Notes: generated from the sequence alone by a model not told the origin. Positions 26,091 to 35,071 are shown, counted from the first letter of the stretch. The stretch: 64,000 nt of DNA from Treponema sp. (GCA_009777735.1 WRLF01000014.1:19917-83916), one strand, 5' to 3'. Program-made: numbers and translations.

Positions 26091-27071
26091 TTGAACTATA
26101 AAAAGATTATTTTTAAGATGAAACTTTGGCAGCATGCGAACCGGAAATCACACAACAGAATCGAATGTAAATTAAATGTTTTGCAGCCGGAATTCCGTGA
26201 AATTCCGGTGTTTTTTGGTTGTCTGTGGTCATTGTTTTTGTGCGCTTTACTAACGGTACAATTAATCAAATTGCCGGTACAATTACTATATCCGGCTGTA
26301 CAGCTTGAAATAACAGATATTGCGCATGACTGTTTAGCTGAGACTGAGGAAGAATTCGATGCAATGTCTTATGATGAATTTGCCGGAGAAAATATAAACG
26401 GACATTTTTTTATCGCGGTTAATGCTCATTTATTTACCCAGTCTGAACCCGAATACGGTGATACCATCCTTGAGATGTATCGGCAGCCAAAAACACGCGA
26501 TATTGTATTGGCTTTTTTTGGGGAACTTTGCCAGTCATCTGAGATTGCGGAAATAATTCTTGCCAATACGGATGTGTTTAATATACCGCCGGCTCTTGCC
26601 TTTGCCCTTGTCTGGGAAGAAAGCCGTTTCAATCCGCTGGCTGTAAACACCAGAAATAAAAATGAAACCGTTGACCGGGGGCTGTTTCAGTTAAACAGCC
26701 GTTCGTTTTCTCATTTGGAGCTTTCTGCCTTTTTCAATCCGCAGTTGAATGCTTATCACGGATTGAGATATTTGCGCTATTGCATGGATACGGGCGGCAC
26801 GGAGATTGCCGCACTTGCCATGTATAATGCAGGAACGGGCAGGGTAAGCAATACAGGCACGCCAAAATCGACTTTGGATTATGTCAGCCGCATTCTTTCC
26901 AACCGCAGTAAAATAGAAAACATCTTCTTTCAGATGGATTCACATTTTCAGGAAATGCTGAGTGAAGATGTTAATACAGAGCCTGAACTGGAAATCGAAC
27001 TCGAACTTACCTATGAAGAACCTGAGCGTTCCCGGCTTGCCGCCCTTTTAGTGCCTCTGGGCATCCGGTAA
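26091..27071 (+). CDS. Membrane-anchored SLT-type lytic transglycosylase
   Basis: TTG start at 26091 after GGAGGGGG. The 326-residue protein has a basic cytoplasmic start, one membrane span (about 40-65), a linker, and an SLT domain with LVWEESRFNP (catalytic Glu177), RGLFQLNSRSF, and AMYNAGTGRVS. These enzymes cleave peptidoglycan glycan strands, giving 1,6-anhydromuropeptides. The tail is acidic. It follows serA by 22 bases, so it may share that transcript, though function is unrelated. Confidence 0.85.
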   Translation: MNYKKIIFKMKLWQHANRKSHNRIECKLNVLQPEFREIPVFFGCLWSLFLCALLTVQLIKLPVQLLYPAVQLEITDIAHDCLAETEEEFDAMSYDEFAGENINGHFFIAVNAHLFTQSEPEYGDTILEMYRQPKTRDIVLAFFGELCQSSEIAEIILANTDVFNIPPALAFALVWEESRFNPLAVNTRNKNETVDRGLFQLNSRSFSHLELSAFFNPQLNAYHGLRYLRYCMDTGGTEIAALAMYNAGTGRVSNTGTPKSTLDYVSRILSNRSKIENIFFQMDSHFQEMLSEDVNTEPELEIELELTYEEPERSRLAALLVPLGIR

Positions 27072-27072
27072 T

Positions 27073-27324
27073 TCAGAATCGTTTGGCATATGTCTCGGCG
27101 TATGCCCTTAAAAATGCTTCTTCTGCTTCCCTAACCGCCTGTCTGATGTAGCCGGCGCCGTTATGATCTGCGGCCCAGGCATCCATCAGGTCAATAGGCA
27201 AGGCATTGAGCTTTCCTATAAATGTTGTTCCCTGTTGCTCGAAAACAACTTCGATGTTACTGCCGTCATGCCGGCATTTAAGGTTTTCCGGATCAGGTAT
27301 CCATTTTCCGTTAGTAGTTGTCAT
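27073..27324 (-). CDS. Small conserved-looking protein of unknown function
   Basis: An 83-residue soluble protein with a good ribosome site (GGGAGAGGG) and a promoter just upstream on its strand. It is convergent with the transglycosylase, the stops being 1 base apart. It is mostly beta in the first half and helical (VREAEEAFLRAYAETYAKR) in the second. No family recognised. Confidence 0.6.
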   Translation of the reverse strand: MTTTNGKWIPDPENLKCRHDGSNIEVVFEQQGTTFIGKLNALPIDLMDAWAADHNGAGYIRQAVREAEEAFLRAYAETYAKRF

Positions 27325-27345
27325 ATTCCCTCTCCCTATACTTAA

Positions 27346-27374
27346 AATATATGAATATTTTACTGCTAAAGCAA
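27346..27374 (-). promoter_or_regulatory. Promoter of the 83-residue protein gene
   Basis: Minus-strand TTGCTT (27369-27374) and TATATT (27346-27351), 17-base spacing, with a short leader carrying the ribosome site. Confidence 0.55.
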
Positions 27375-27442
27375 ATTTCCGGGGATATATTATTTTCCCC
27401 CCATCTCTTCCATTTCTTCTTTTTTTTACTTATACTAATACT

Positions 27443-28552
27443 GTGAAAACAAACAGGAATATACATATAGTTCTCGGAATTGTGTTTTTTTCCGTGTATT
27501 TTGTATGTGCGGCAAGGCCCATACCACAGGAGACGATTTTAATTCCCCGATGGCTTGTTTCCCTTGAATCGGGTAACCCTATACCTCTGGGTGACAGTTC
27601 GTTAAGGGCGCTCCATAGGCAATGGGATGATCGCAGTTTGATCCCGTTTGAACTTGGCGGGCGGTTCGGATATTTTGACCGGGAAGGCCGTTTTTCCATC
27701 AATCGGGCAAAACGATTCAATGTTTCGCTGTCAGCGGATCGCTGGGCGGAATATAACGAGGAACCGGATAGCATTGAAATTTTCAGCAATAACGGTGAAA
27801 TGCTGACAATAATCAATGATCCCAGGGGTTATCCGTTTTTTCTGGACGGAAGAACATTTCTTATCGGCAGTGATCAAACTGCCATTTCGCAGGTTGATGA
27901 TGCCGGCGCGGTAAATTGGGTTTATGAATTTGCCAGCCTGCTTATTGATGTAGATGCTGCAGCGGGTCTGGTACTTGCCGGATCTTTCGATGGCGTTGCG
28001 GGGGTATTGGACAGCAGCGGCCGGCAGGTGTTTTCTTTTGATCCCGGAGGATCCCGTTATGCGATTATTCTGGGATGTGCCATATCCGGTGACGGTTCAA
28101 AAATAGCCCTGATTTCAGGTATTAATGCCCAGCGCTTTCTTTTACTGGAGCGGTTTGGCTCAACCGGCAGCGACTACAAAGTCGTTTATCATGAGTTTCT
28201 TACCAGTGATTTCCGGCGGCCTGTGAATGTCTCGTTTATTGATAATGATCGCTGGATAGTTTTTGAGCGCGAAAACGGCGTGGGTTTTTTTAATGTCGGC
28301 TCCAGGCGGTCGGGAAAAGTGAATTTAAAGGGGAATGTTATCACCGTTGATGGTTCAGGCGGTCAAAATCTGGTTTTTGCCATTGTCTCTTTGCCTTCGG
28401 GCGGCAAAGAACTCGTTGGCATTAAACTTCCCGACAAGGTAATAATTGAAGCCCCTTTTAAAAATGATGATGTTTTTTTGGGCAGGTTGGATTCGCGCCT
28501 GTTTATCGGAGGCGGACAGACTTTGATTTCATTTGATGTGGAAAAAAGGTAG
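27443..28552 (+). CDS. Exported beta-propeller-like protein of unknown function
   Basis: The long upstream in-frame extension overlaps the oppositely transcribed 83-residue gene and is unlikely to be real. The GTG at 27443 gives a 369-residue protein with a clear signal (KTNRNIHIVLGIVFFSVYFV then CAARP). The mature part has repeated beta motifs such as GGRFGYFDREGRF and GVAGVLDSSGRQVFSF, which look like blades of a propeller. A TATACT hexamer (27431-27436) ends 6 bases before the GTG and there is no Shine-Dalgarno. The next gene is 8 bases away and probably in the same transcript. Confidence 0.65.
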   Translation: MKTNRNIHIVLGIVFFSVYFVCAARPIPQETILIPRWLVSLESGNPIPLGDSSLRALHRQWDDRSLIPFELGGRFGYFDREGRFSINRAKRFNVSLSADRWAEYNEEPDSIEIFSNNGEMLTIINDPRGYPFFLDGRTFLIGSDQTAISQVDDAGAVNWVYEFASLLIDVDAAAGLVLAGSFDGVAGVLDSSGRQVFSFDPGGSRYAIILGCAISGDGSKIALISGINAQRFLLLERFGSTGSDYKVVYHEFLTSDFRRPVNVSFIDNDRWIVFERENGVGFFNVGSRRSGKVNLKGNVITVDGSGGQNLVFAIVSLPSGGKELVGIKLPDKVIIEAPFKNDDVFLGRLDSRLFIGGGQTLISFDVEKR

Positions 28553-28560
28553 AAAGATAC

Positions 28561-29442
28561 ATGAAGAATGAAGTTCAGAAAACAAGTCTGATAACAGTCT
28601 TGTTGTGTGTATGTGCCGTTGCATGGACAATGGAATGGCCTTTGCCGGAAGCGGAATTGATTCGAAATTTCGGCTATAACGATCGCGGCAGGCCGGTTCT
28701 CGGGTTTGTATTTGAAGGAGACGGGCAAGTGCTTGCCGCCGATACCGGAGAACTTATTTTTTCCCGGTCAGAGAAGAATACCGCTTCCCGCCTGCCGTCT
28801 GCGTTAGGCGCATGGTCGGCAATCGATCATGGTGACGGGCTGGTTAGTATTTACGGACGGTATAAAGATGAAGATACAGTACAACCGCGGCAGCGTGTAA
28901 ACACGGGAATGCCGGTTGCTACAGCGGGGAGATCCGGCTGGTCGGGAAGAGACGGTTTGTATTTTATGCTGTATGACCGCAGGGAACGGCGTTGGGTGAA
29001 TGCATCCATGGTTATCAATCCTCTTCCCGATACCCAACCACCGCAGATCTTTGGAGTACAGCTTCGTAATACGGGGAACATGACTGAAGACAGGGTTATT
29101 GAAGTCAACCAGCTGAGGAATATAGGCCAGGGCAGGTATGCTGTTTCGGTAAATACCATAGATACACAGTTTGAATCAAGGGGATTACCGCTTGCGCCTC
29201 ACAGGATTGTCTGTTCGATCAACGGCGAGGAAGTGGGGGTTTTATCATTTGAAACCATCAGTACATGGGATGGCCGGCTGATGGTTAACCGCAACGGACT
29301 GTTTCCGGCACAGCGTGTATATGCCAATCCGTTTGAAATTGCCGAGGTGCAGTTTAACAGGGGGCAGGCGCAGCTTGAAATAATAGTGTATGACATTGCG
29401 GGTAATTCGCAAAACACCAATGTCCGGATAATTATTGATTGA
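28561..29442 (+). CDS. Exported degenerate M23-like (LytM) protein
   Basis: A 293-residue protein with a signal peptide (LITVLLCVCAVAWT). Residues 45-140 follow the pattern of an M23 peptidase domain: GDGQVLAADTGELIF, IDHGDGLVSIYGRY, VNTGMPVATAGRSGW, then GLYFMLYDRR where active enzymes have the HxH motif. The first HxxxD motif is also not recognisable, so zinc binding is doubtful, and it may act as an activator like the EnvC-type proteins. The C-terminal part is beta-rich (VYANPFEIAEVQFN). It follows the propeller gene by 8 bases and the methyltransferase gene follows by 3. Confidence 0.65.
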   Translation: MKNEVQKTSLITVLLCVCAVAWTMEWPLPEAELIRNFGYNDRGRPVLGFVFEGDGQVLAADTGELIFSRSEKNTASRLPSALGAWSAIDHGDGLVSIYGRYKDEDTVQPRQRVNTGMPVATAGRSGWSGRDGLYFMLYDRRERRWVNASMVINPLPDTQPPQIFGVQLRNTGNMTEDRVIEVNQLRNIGQGRYAVSVNTIDTQFESRGLPLAPHRIVCSINGEEVGVLSFETISTWDGRLMVNRNGLFPAQRVYANPFEIAEVQFNRGQAQLEIIVYDIAGNSQNTNVRIIID

Positions 29443-29445
29443 CGA

Positions 29446-30345
29446 ATGGAGCGGGTGACGGTAAAAACATGGTCAACTCCGGTGGTAGCGGAGGAACAGG
29501 AACATATACCCTGCACCTTGTGCGGAGGTAATAAATTCAAGCCGTCTCTTTCCTGCAGCGGCTTTTCTTATGTTAAATGCTGTAAATGCAGCCTTGTTCA
29601 GGTTAACCCTCAGCCGCCGGCGGTTATTGTAGAAAGACGTTACAGTGAATTCTTTGGTAATGACTATTTATCCTATGAACTCACCAATGAAGCTTCTTTT
29701 CTTGAACTGCAAAAACGCGGGCTTAAGGATGCCGGATTTTTTTATCATGAAAAAAAAATAATGAAAAAAAAAGAGACACCAGGTATTTTGGATATTGGCT
29801 GCGCCACAGGGGCTTTGCTTGATTTTCTGAAAGAACGCGGCTGGCAAACCACAGGGGTTGAAATATCCCCTGCTGCCGAATATGCACGAACCCGCCGCAT
29901 GCTTGACGTTAAGTCTGAGAACCTGGAAAAATGTCATTTTCCCGGCGAATCCTTCGACATGGTTCTGGCTTCACACTTGATAGAACACCTTAACAATCCG
30001 ATGGCGTTTTTACATGAGGTTTGGCGGATAATGCGTCCCGGCGCACGCCTCATGCTTACCACGCCAAACATTGACGGGATGCAGGCGCGGTTGTTTGGCA
30101 GCCGCTGGCGATCGGCTATTTTTGACCACTTGTATCTTTTTTCGGCACAAACCCTCAGGAAAATGCTCAAGGCGGCAGGTTTTGTTACGGAAGGAGTGTA
30201 CACCTGGGGAGGCCTTGCTGCCGGAACGGCGCCGCTGCCGCTGAAACGCCTTGCCGATATAACCGCAAAGGCTTTAGGTTTTGGTGATGTTATGCTGGTA
30301 AAAGCACGGAAAGTTAAAAGGGAAGAGGGAAAAGTGAAAAGTTAA
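29446..30345 (+). CDS. SAM-dependent methyltransferase with N-terminal zinc knuckle
   Basis: A 299-residue class I methyltransferase. The N-terminus has two CxxC pairs (CTLC and CCKC) likely holding zinc. The core has GILDIGCATGALLDFL (SAM-binding), VEISPAAEYA and a conserved LIEHLNNP. Proteins with this build often methylate sugars or lipids in envelope synthesis, but the substrate here is unknown. The C-terminus KVKREEGKVKS is encoded by a purine-rich simple repeat. It begins 3 bases after the preceding stop. Confidence 0.8.
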   Translation: MERVTVKTWSTPVVAEEQEHIPCTLCGGNKFKPSLSCSGFSYVKCCKCSLVQVNPQPPAVIVERRYSEFFGNDYLSYELTNEASFLELQKRGLKDAGFFYHEKKIMKKKETPGILDIGCATGALLDFLKERGWQTTGVEISPAAEYARTRRMLDVKSENLEKCHFPGESFDMVLASHLIEHLNNPMAFLHEVWRIMRPGARLMLTTPNIDGMQARLFGSRWRSAIFDHLYLFSAQTLRKMLKAAGFVTEGVYTWGGLAAGTAPLPLKRLADITAKALGFGDVMLVKARKVKREEGKVKS

Positions 30346-30437
30346 TGAACATGATTAGCAAGCCGATCTGGTTTACCACGGGCAGACTGCGTACAACAGC
30401 ACTCTAACCTTTTACCTTTTACCTCTTAACTTCTCCT

Positions 30438-30728
30438 TTAGCCCTTTTTGGCTTTTTTAACCGGTGTTTTGGATTTTGCCTTTGCTGCCGCTTTTTTTTG
30501 TTTCGCGTATTTTCTGTTTAATACAAGCATATACTCGCAGCATTTTGTGCATAGGGTCCGGCTTTTTTTTGTCCTGCCGCCGCAGCGGGGGCATTTACCA
30601 AGGCTTAAGCGTTCCTGGTATCTTTCACGTCTTTTTTCATTTACTTCGTCTTTGTGTAATTTAAGGTATTTTCTTTGCCTGAGCCTGTTGTTTTCACGTG
30701 CTTTTGCCTCACGTGTTTTTTTATCCAT
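30438..30728 (-). CDS. Small zinc-ribbon protein with lysine-rich tail
   Basis: The start at 30728 (MDKKTREAKAREN) is preferred to a far upstream ATG, because it has an AAGGAG site and avoids overlap with the divergent gene. The 96-residue product is very basic. It has a CPRCGG and CTKCCEY pair that could bind one zinc, and a Lys/Ala-rich C-terminal tail (KKAAAKAKSKTPVKKAKKG), histone-like. A nucleic-acid-binding role is inference. Confidence 0.65.
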   Translation of the reverse strand: MDKKTREAKARENNRLRQRKYLKLHKDEVNEKRRERYQERLSLGKCPRCGGRTKKSRTLCTKCCEYMLVLNRKYAKQKKAAAKAKSKTPVKKAKKG

Positions 30729-30800
30729 AATTATGTACTCCTTATTAATATATTGTACCTTCTTTTTATGAAATTGCAAGCGGAAAACAGGTGCTGCCGC

Positions 30801-30829
30801 TTGTATTTTTTTTTCAAGCCTATTATAAT
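30801..30829 (+). promoter_or_regulatory. Promoter of the SPOR-domain protein gene
   Basis: TTGTAT at 30801-30806 and a perfect TATAAT at 30824-30829, spacing 17; the ATG at 30847 follows with a GAGG site. Confidence 0.65.
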
Positions 30830-30846
30830 AATAACATACGAGGTAA

Positions 30847-31659
30847 ATGATGAAACAATTAATGAGTAATAGCCTGTTATGTGCCATATTTTTCCTGATT
30901 CCCTCTGTTTTTGGTTTTGCAGAGTTTGAACCGGAATTATACGAACCCGATATGTTTTTCGAAGATACGGAAGCCGATCCTGTACAGCCTCCTGCCCGGA
31001 TAGTTGTGACGGGCGATAATGCGTCACAGCCTGTTGTTGTTATTCAAACTGAGTTTTCTGCCGGAGCAGATGAAGATAAACCGCCGCCGCCGCCCCTTCC
31101 TCTGCCGCTTCCCGAAGGTTTCCCTGCCGATCCGAATACTGCTGTGTCAATCAGGGTTATTATTTCAATAGACGGGCAAGATCATGTTTTTGATACAAAT
31201 GTTTCCAAGAATCCTTCTTCGGAATCACCGACTCAGCCGCCTCCTCCCCGGATGCCGCCGCAGGTTTCAGCGCCTACTTCACGATTCCCTACTCGTGCGG
31301 CTGCAAGACCGGCAGCTCCCGAGCCTGTACGGTCAGCCATTCCTGAGACAGCGGTTCCTCCTCCTGAACCTGTGCTGCCGTCTCCCTCGCACACCGACAG
31401 GCTGTATTTTTCTGATTCTGCTGCCGAGACGGGGTTAAACCGGGTGCAGGTAGGCTCTTTTGCAATTCCCGTCCTTGCACAGAATTATTTTAACAGCCTG
31501 CGAATAGCCGGTTTTACTGCAGCAGCCATTGAACATGAACACAATCAAAATGTGTACCGCGTTGTCATTCCGGGAGTAAGACCAGCGGACGTACCTCATT
31601 TGGTACAACGCCTGAGATACGCCGGTTTTGACGATATATGGATACGCAGGGAACCCTGA
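30847..31659 (+). CDS. Exported SPOR-domain protein with proline-rich linker
   Basis: A 270-residue protein with a signal peptide (LLCAIFFLIPSVFGFA), an acidic stretch, a long Pro-rich linker (PPPPPLPLPLP and many later PP pairs), and a C-terminal SPOR domain from about residue 195 (RVQVGSFAIPVLAQNYF...). SPOR domains bind denuded peptidoglycan glycans at division sites. Two adjacent ATG codons exist at 30847 and 30850. Probably periplasmic. Confidence 0.8.
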   Translation: MMKQLMSNSLLCAIFFLIPSVFGFAEFEPELYEPDMFFEDTEADPVQPPARIVVTGDNASQPVVVIQTEFSAGADEDKPPPPPLPLPLPEGFPADPNTAVSIRVIISIDGQDHVFDTNVSKNPSSESPTQPPPPRMPPQVSAPTSRFPTRAAARPAAPEPVRSAIPETAVPPPEPVLPSPSHTDRLYFSDSAAETGLNRVQVGSFAIPVLAQNYFNSLRIAGFTAAAIEHEHNQNVYRVVIPGVRPADVPHLVQRLRYAGFDDIWIRREP

Positions 31660-31692
31660 AAAATTGCTTTGTCCTGAATTTTTATTTGTTCC

Positions 31693-32505
31693 ATGACAGC
31701 AAATCAAAAAAAAAGCGGATCATTCCTTTACGGACTGGATCCCAGGACAAAACTGCTGTTGGTATTTGTATTTACTTTTTTGGTTTTTATTGTTGATTCC
31801 CTGCCGGTTGCCGCCGCTCAGATGTTGTTTTTTACCGTTCTTTGCCTTTCGGCGGGAATCCCCCTGAAAATAATATTTCCCCACCGCAGATTTCTGATAT
31901 TTTTATTAATATTTATAATTGTATTGCAAGTTCTCTTTGGAAGGGAGTCTCCCGAATCCCGGTATCTTATTTATCCCCTGATTCCCGACTGGGTACCCCT
32001 GCTTGGCGGAAAAGGATCACTCAAACTGAACGGCCTTTTTACCGGACTGATGATTAGCTGCCGCATTGCCGCGCTTACCGTTCTGCTGCCGGTTCTGACC
32101 ATGACAACCGAAGCCCGTCATCTTGCCTGCGGTTTAACCAGGCTGGGATTTCCTTACCGTACTGCCCATATTATTACATCAACGCTTAATCTGATTCCCT
32201 CATTTGAAGAAGAAATACGCTGCATTATGGATGCCCGTAAATTGCGCGGAGTTAAGACATTTGAAGAAGGGAGATTTATCGCAAAACTGAAAGAATATCC
32301 CTTGCTTGTTCTTCCCTTGATGATCAAGGCAATGCGGAAAGCGCAGCTGGTCAGCCTCTCAATGGATGCAAGGGCTTTCGGTGCATACAAGACCAGAACA
32401 TGGCTGCCGGAAATCAGAATGTCCGTACGGGATTATTCGGTTTTATCGGCGGGAATTATCTATGCCGTAATGGCAGTAGCCCTGAATTTTTTTCTGCAAA
32501 AGTAA
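31693..32505 (+). CDS. ecfT: ECF transporter transmembrane component EcfT
   Basis: A 270-residue multi-span protein (at least five hydrophobic segments). The two cytoplasmic coupling motifs that dock to the ATPases are visible as MDARKLRG and MDARAFGAY. ECF transporters import vitamins or metal ions. The following two ATPases and S component complete the set. Confidence 0.88.
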   Translation: MTANQKKSGSFLYGLDPRTKLLLVFVFTFLVFIVDSLPVAAAQMLFFTVLCLSAGIPLKIIFPHRRFLIFLLIFIIVLQVLFGRESPESRYLIYPLIPDWVPLLGGKGSLKLNGLFTGLMISCRIAALTVLLPVLTMTTEARHLACGLTRLGFPYRTAHIITSTLNLIPSFEEEIRCIMDARKLRGVKTFEEGRFIAKLKEYPLLVLPLMIKAMRKAQLVSLSMDARAFGAYKTRTWLPEIRMSVRDYSVLSAGIIYAVMAVALNFFLQK

Positions 32506-32509
32506 ATAA

Positions 32510-33367
32510 ATGACGAATAACATAATCACATTGGATAATGTTTCATTTGCCTATGCCCGTGCGAACAGGTGGGCATTACAAAACAACAGCGTGGAAATTG
32601 GAGAAGGGGATTTTATCGCGGTAATGGGTGCAAATGGCGCAGGAAAAACTACATTCTGCCGCCTCCTCAATGGATTAATCCCCCATTCGCTGGCCGGAAA
32701 ACTTTTGGGTACGGTAACGGTTGATGGTCTGCAAACCGCGTCAGTTTCGGCTGCGCGTCTTGCCGGAAAGACAGGAATGGCATTTGATGATCCCGAAGTG
32801 CAATTGTTTACCGCGAAAGTAAGCGATGAAGTATCATTTGCTCTGGAAAACCTGCTGATGCCGCCGGAAGAAATAAAAAAAAAGGTGCAATGGGCGCTGG
32901 ATGCTGCCGGGCTTGCGGCGTATGCCGGATATGCCCCTTCGGCGCTTTCCGGCGGGCAAAAACAGCGCCTTGCCATCGCTGCTGCTGTCGCAATGGCCGA
33001 TAAAGTTCTGGTACTTGACGAGCCAACGTCTCAGCTTGATCCCCGCGGAGCGGGAGAGGTTCTTTCGTTCATACGTGATCTTCGTGCCCGGCGGAGATTA
33101 ACGGTTGTAATGGCCACGAACTGCGGCGATGAAGTGGCGGAATTTGCCGATAAAATAATTGTTCTTAAAGACGGCAGACTTGCAGCGTATGATACTCCGT
33201 ACCGGGTTTTTGCCGACGGGACATTACTGGCGGACAATACACTGCAATGCCCCCAGGTATCCGAATTGGCCCGCCGCATGGCGTTTCTTGGCAAGCCTCT
33301 ACCGTCGTTTCCCATTACAATTCATGAAGCGGAGAAGTCAGTTGTTAACTGGTACGGAAAATACTAA
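32510..33367 (+). CDS. ecfA1: ECF transporter ATP-binding protein, first copy
   Basis: A 285-residue ATPase with Walker A GANGAGKTT, the canonical signature LSGGQKQRL and Walker B VLVLDEPTSQLDP. It starts 4 bases after ecfT and overlaps the second ATPase gene by 26 bases. Confidence 0.88.
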   Translation: MTNNIITLDNVSFAYARANRWALQNNSVEIGEGDFIAVMGANGAGKTTFCRLLNGLIPHSLAGKLLGTVTVDGLQTASVSAARLAGKTGMAFDDPEVQLFTAKVSDEVSFALENLLMPPEEIKKKVQWALDAAGLAAYAGYAPSALSGGQKQRLAIAAAVAMADKVLVLDEPTSQLDPRGAGEVLSFIRDLRARRRLTVVMATNCGDEVAEFADKIIVLKDGRLAAYDTPYRVFADGTLLADNTLQCPQVSELARRMAFLGKPLPSFPITIHEAEKSVVNWYGKY

Positions 33368-34163
33368 CAGCGTCATTACCGTTGAGCAGGTGTTTTTTGG
33401 GTATAATGCCGGAAGGATTATTCTTGATGGTATTAATCTTTGTATTGCAGAAAATGAACTTGTAGTTATAATCGGACATAACGGGTCGGGTAAAACTACA
33501 TTGCTTAAAAACATCAGCGGTCTTTTGCGTCCTTCACGCGGGCGGATTACCGTCAGAGGAAAAGACACAGCGCAGATGAGCGTTGCGGAAATTGCCGGGG
33601 AAACCGGTTTTGTAATGCAGGAATGCGACAGGCAGCTTTTTGAATCAACCGTCTATAATGAAGTTGCCTTTGCCCTGAAGCAAAATGTTCCGGCAAAAGC
33701 AGAAGAAGCACTGATTGCTGTCGGCTTGCTGGATAAAAAAGATATTTTCCCCCTGGCATTAAACCGCAGTGACAGGGTAAAAACCGTTTTTGCCGCTGTT
33801 TTGGCGATGGGCCCAAAAATACTGCTGCTTGACGAACCGTTAGCCGGGCAGGATAACCGGGACTGCCGCCTGATAATGGATCTTATTGCCGGACTGCATC
33901 AGCAGGGTTATACGATAGTAATGGTGACGCATAATATAAGCGCGGCTGCGGAATACGGCAGGCGGATTGTGGTAATGAAAGACGGAAGTGTGTACATGGA
34001 TGGGAGCCCGGAATCTGTTTTCGGACGCATTGACGAACTTGCCTCTGCGGGTATACTCCCGCCTCCCATTACACGGCTTTCCGCCGAACTCCGCAACAAG
34101 GGCATCCCGCTGGAAAAAAATGCCCTTTCACCCGATGAACTTGCCCGGATGCTTGTTAAGTAA
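33342..34163 (+). CDS. ecfA2: ECF transporter ATP-binding protein, second copy with altered signature motif
   Basis: I choose the TTG at 33342 (after GGAGAAG at 33331-33337) and not the upstream frame, since it starts right before the conserved core. The 273-residue ATPase has Walker A GHNGSGKTT and Walker B ILLLDEPLAGQD. The ABC signature is LNRSDR at residues 140-145 where LSGGQ or LSRGD would be expected, so the essential glycine is Ser143. The asymmetric pair with the first ATPase suggests that one composite site may be weak. Confidence 0.85.
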   Translation: MLTGTENTNSVITVEQVFFGYNAGRIILDGINLCIAENELVVIIGHNGSGKTTLLKNISGLLRPSRGRITVRGKDTAQMSVAEIAGETGFVMQECDRQLFESTVYNEVAFALKQNVPAKAEEALIAVGLLDKKDIFPLALNRSDRVKTVFAAVLAMGPKILLLDEPLAGQDNRDCRLIMDLIAGLHQQGYTIVMVTHNISAAAEYGRRIVVMKDGSVYMDGSPESVFGRIDELASAGILPPPITRLSAELRNKGIPLEKNALSPDELARMLVK

Positions 34164-34213
34164 CCCTATATTGATTAAGTATTAAAATGATATTATGTAA
34201 AAAGGAGATTTTA

Positions 34214-35014
34214 TTGAAAAGAAAAAACCGGCTGGCTTTGCCTGAAAAAATACACCCTGCGGTAATTTCAGTATGGGCTGCCGTTGTTGCGGCAGCCCAC
34301 TTGATTCCGGCGATACCGATGCTTGGTACGGGCAGTAATTTTTCGTTTGCCTCTGCATTATCGCCGCTTTCGGGAATACTGTTCGGTCCCATTGCCGGAG
34401 CATTATGCTCTGCTGCCGGCGGATTTATCGGCAGTCTTGTTGCACCTCATACCGCATGGATGGGGCTTTGGACATTTATAATCGGAACCGTCACTGCATT
34501 TACAACCGGCTGTATTGCATGGGGAGCATGGCCGCCCGTTTCCATTGATAAAAGGGGGAGTTTTATCATTAATGGCGGCATTATCGTTTATCTGATTGGG
34601 ACACTGTTATGGTTCAGCCAGGAAACAGGGCGCAGGCTCCCTCTTTTTCCGCTGGTGTATTACAGTGCAGGTTTTATTGCTTATGGTATTGGCAGTGTAG
34701 TGTCGGGGAAATTGCTGGCAGGCAATAATACCGCGCTGAAATTCCCTGCCATTTGGCTGTGTGCTTTTGGCGGAATGGTTGGCGGTGCAACCATCGGTAA
34801 CTTTTTTTCTCTTGTGCTGTACGACTTGCCAAAGGAAACCTGGTTTCTGTTGACATTTACGGCTCCGGTTGAAAGAACAATTTTTTCCATTGGAACGGCG
34901 CTGGTAGGCGTACCGCTCCTAACCGGCCTGCATAAAATCGGTATTTTTGCAGGGCCGCAACCGGAAGCGGACAAGAGTGTACTTGAACCGCCGGAAGGGA
35001 CATTATTGGGGTAG
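34214..35014 (+). CDS. ECF transporter substrate-binding S component (substrate unknown)
   Basis: TTG at 34214 with a perfect AAAGGAGATT ribosome site fixes the start; 266 residues. It has about six membrane spans with the small/aromatic character of S components (SPLSGILFGPIAGALCSAAGG and later GGMVGGATIGNFF). In ECF systems this subunit binds the vitamin or metal. The identity is not clear from sequence and no riboswitch is upstream to reveal it. Confidence 0.8.
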   Translation: MKRKNRLALPEKIHPAVISVWAAVVAAAHLIPAIPMLGTGSNFSFASALSPLSGILFGPIAGALCSAAGGFIGSLVAPHTAWMGLWTFIIGTVTAFTTGCIAWGAWPPVSIDKRGSFIINGGIIVYLIGTLLWFSQETGRRLPLFPLVYYSAGFIAYGIGSVVSGKLLAGNNTALKFPAIWLCAFGGMVGGATIGNFFSLVLYDLPKETWFLLTFTAPVERTIFSIGTALVGVPLLTGLHKIGIFAGPQPEADKSVLEPPEGTLLG

Positions 35015-35042
35015 AAAGTCCATATTTTTTTTTGAAAATCTC

Positions 35043-35071
35043 TTGACTTTCCCTTAAAATAATACTAAACT
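35043..35071 (+). promoter_or_regulatory. Promoter upstream of the paralogous lipoprotein pair
   Basis: TTGACT (35043-35048) and TAAACT (35066-35071), spacing 17. A ribosome site AAGGAG follows before the ATG at 35121. Confidence 0.55.

Noticed and set aside
26670..26700. 8-bp hairpin GGCTGTTT/AAACAGCC in the transglycosylase gene
   Set aside because: It falls in the conserved RGLFQLN motif of the SLT domain and is explained by the codons.
27206..27442. N-terminal extension of the propeller-like protein
   Set aside because: It lies opposite the 83-residue gene and its promoter, and would place a hydrophobic signal in the middle of the protein; GTG at 27443 is better.
33159..33341. N-terminal extension of the second ECF ATPase
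   Set aside because: It overlaps the first ATPase deeply; the TTG at 33342 has a ribosome site and starts the conserved core.
34171..34199. TTGATT-17-TATGTA as a promoter for the ECF S component
   Set aside because: Transcription would start within or after the ribosome site, so the mRNA would lose it.
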